In this document: piece by piece, positions 63,667-64,000 of the stretch
How the letters are laid out: every line of letters begins with the position of its first letter
Position numbering within the stretch: position 1 is the first letter of the stretch
NCBI RefSeq assembly: GCF_023715325.1
Contig: NZ_JAMBNX010000001.1
Coordinates: forward strand, 682,001 to 746,000
DNA: 64,000 bases
Source of the DNA: Agromyces mediolanus
GTDB taxonomy: Bacteria > Actinomycetota > Actinomycetes > Actinomycetales > Microbacteriaceae
Direction of reading: 5' to 3'
Made by a program: the position numbers and the translations under genes
Notes under the pieces: model-generated
Databases searched by the model: none
Told to the model about the DNA's origin: nothing
The model's input: the letters and a program-made list of their open reading frames with translations, nothing else

Positions 63667-64000
63667 ATGTCGACCACCACGTACACGCCTCGCAGGGGGA
63701 CGCTCGCCAGGACCGAGTCCCGTCAGGCGCTGGGCTTCGTCAGCCCGGCCCTGGCGGGCCTCGCCCTGTTCACGATCGTCCCCGTCGTCCTGTCCATCGT
63801 CATGGGCTTCTTCAACTGGCCCACCTTCGGTGACAAGGAGTTCGTGGGGTTCGACAACTACGTGCGGCTGTTCACGCAGAGCCCCGACTTCTGGCCGGCG
63901 CTGCGCAACACCTTCGTGTTCGCGCTGCTCTACGTGCCGATCAGCGTCATCCTCTCGCTCCTCCTGGCGCTCTCGCTGAGCTCCCGCATCCGGGGGCGCG
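63667..64000 (+). CDS. Sugar ABC transporter permease, 5' part (runs off the window)
   Basis: First 111 codons of a MalF-type permease: QALGFVSPALAGLALFTIVPVVLSIVMGFFNW (TM1) and FVGFDNYVRLFTQSPDFWPALRNTFVFALLYVPISVILSLLLALSL (TM2 and loop before the MalF fold). Starts 14 bases after the binding-protein stop in the same operon. The gene continues past base 64000, where the second permease and glycosidase or regulator genes would be expected. Confidence 0.92.
   Translation, partial: MSTTTYTPRRGTLARTESRQALGFVSPALAGLALFTIVPVVLSIVMGFFNWPTFGDKEFVGFDNYVRLFTQSPDFWPALRNTFVFALLYVPISVILSLLLALSLSSRIRGR

Overview
The window is very GC-rich, densely packed bacterial DNA. It has many 4-bp ATGA/GTGA gene overlaps, many GTG starts and a strong preference for codons ending in G or C. 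Gene content and order point to an actinobacterium, most likely Microbacteriaceae: a DUF3039 protein, a Gram-positive Tad/Flp pilus locus, an FtsE with a long C-terminal tail, murI-rph-rdgB, prfB-(remnants)-ftsE-ftsX-smpB, and an F420/PPOX-type oxidoreductase. At least twenty genes carry a TANNNT -10 hexamer (often TAGGCT) ending 6-8 bases before the start codon, which suggests widespread leaderless transcription. I could not run any search; functional calls rest on recognised motifs and family knowledge.

Layout. 1-3.2 kb: end of an upstream gene (perhaps threonine synthase), a Wzm/Wzt-type polysaccharide ABC exporter, a small membrane protein and a sugar nucleotidyltransferase-like enzyme. 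3.4-7 kb: an ABC exporter whose ATPase has a long Ala/Lys-rich N-terminal extension, then DUF3039. 7-11.7 kb: pncB diverging from murI-rph-rdgB, then a cation-diffusion metal exporter. 11.9-16 kb: DedA, iron-regulated haem oxygenase, luciferase-like oxidoreductase, a membrane protein plus a YcnI copper protein, tRNA-Leu(UAG). 16-21 kb: Tad pilus operon (cpaF, tadB, tadC, pilin, three TadE/F/G-like genes) ending in an unusual alternating tandem repeat. 21-25.3 kb: two unknown proteins, PPOX enzyme, MFS transporter, DUF3592 protein. 25.4-30.6 kb: prfB, a scar with two truncated genes, ftsEX, smpB, a tyrosine phosphatase. 30.6-35.4 kb: siderophore uptake operon with a DtxR-like box. 35.4-40.5 kb: SIMPL protein, tmRNA (ssrA), several housekeeping or unknown genes, a HisN-like phosphatase, tRNA-Lys(CUU).

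40.5-47.3 kb: YihY, an SRPBCC protein, and a biotin transporter locus in which an acyl-CoA ligase and a thiolase sit between bioY and bioMN. 47.4-53 kb: a TetR regulator with tandem operators, an MmpL transporter fused to a degenerate ABC-ATPase-like domain, and a YhgE/Pip protein, followed by tandem and inverted intergenic repeats. 53.3-60.7 kb: fused trehalose-6-phosphate synthase/phosphatase and the ilvD-ilvB-ilvN-ilvC branched-chain amino acid genes. 60.9-64 kb: alpha-L-fucosidase and the first genes of a sugar ABC importer, linked by a shared 13-bp operator-like motif; the permease runs off the end of the window.

The items most worth a second look are the leaderless-promoter signature, the MmpL/ABC-like fusion, the biotin-linked ligase/thiolase pair, the fucosidase operator family, the deletion scar before ftsE, the codon-usage break at the ilvD/ilvB junction, and a 9-mer (GCGGATGCC) found far more often than base composition predicts.
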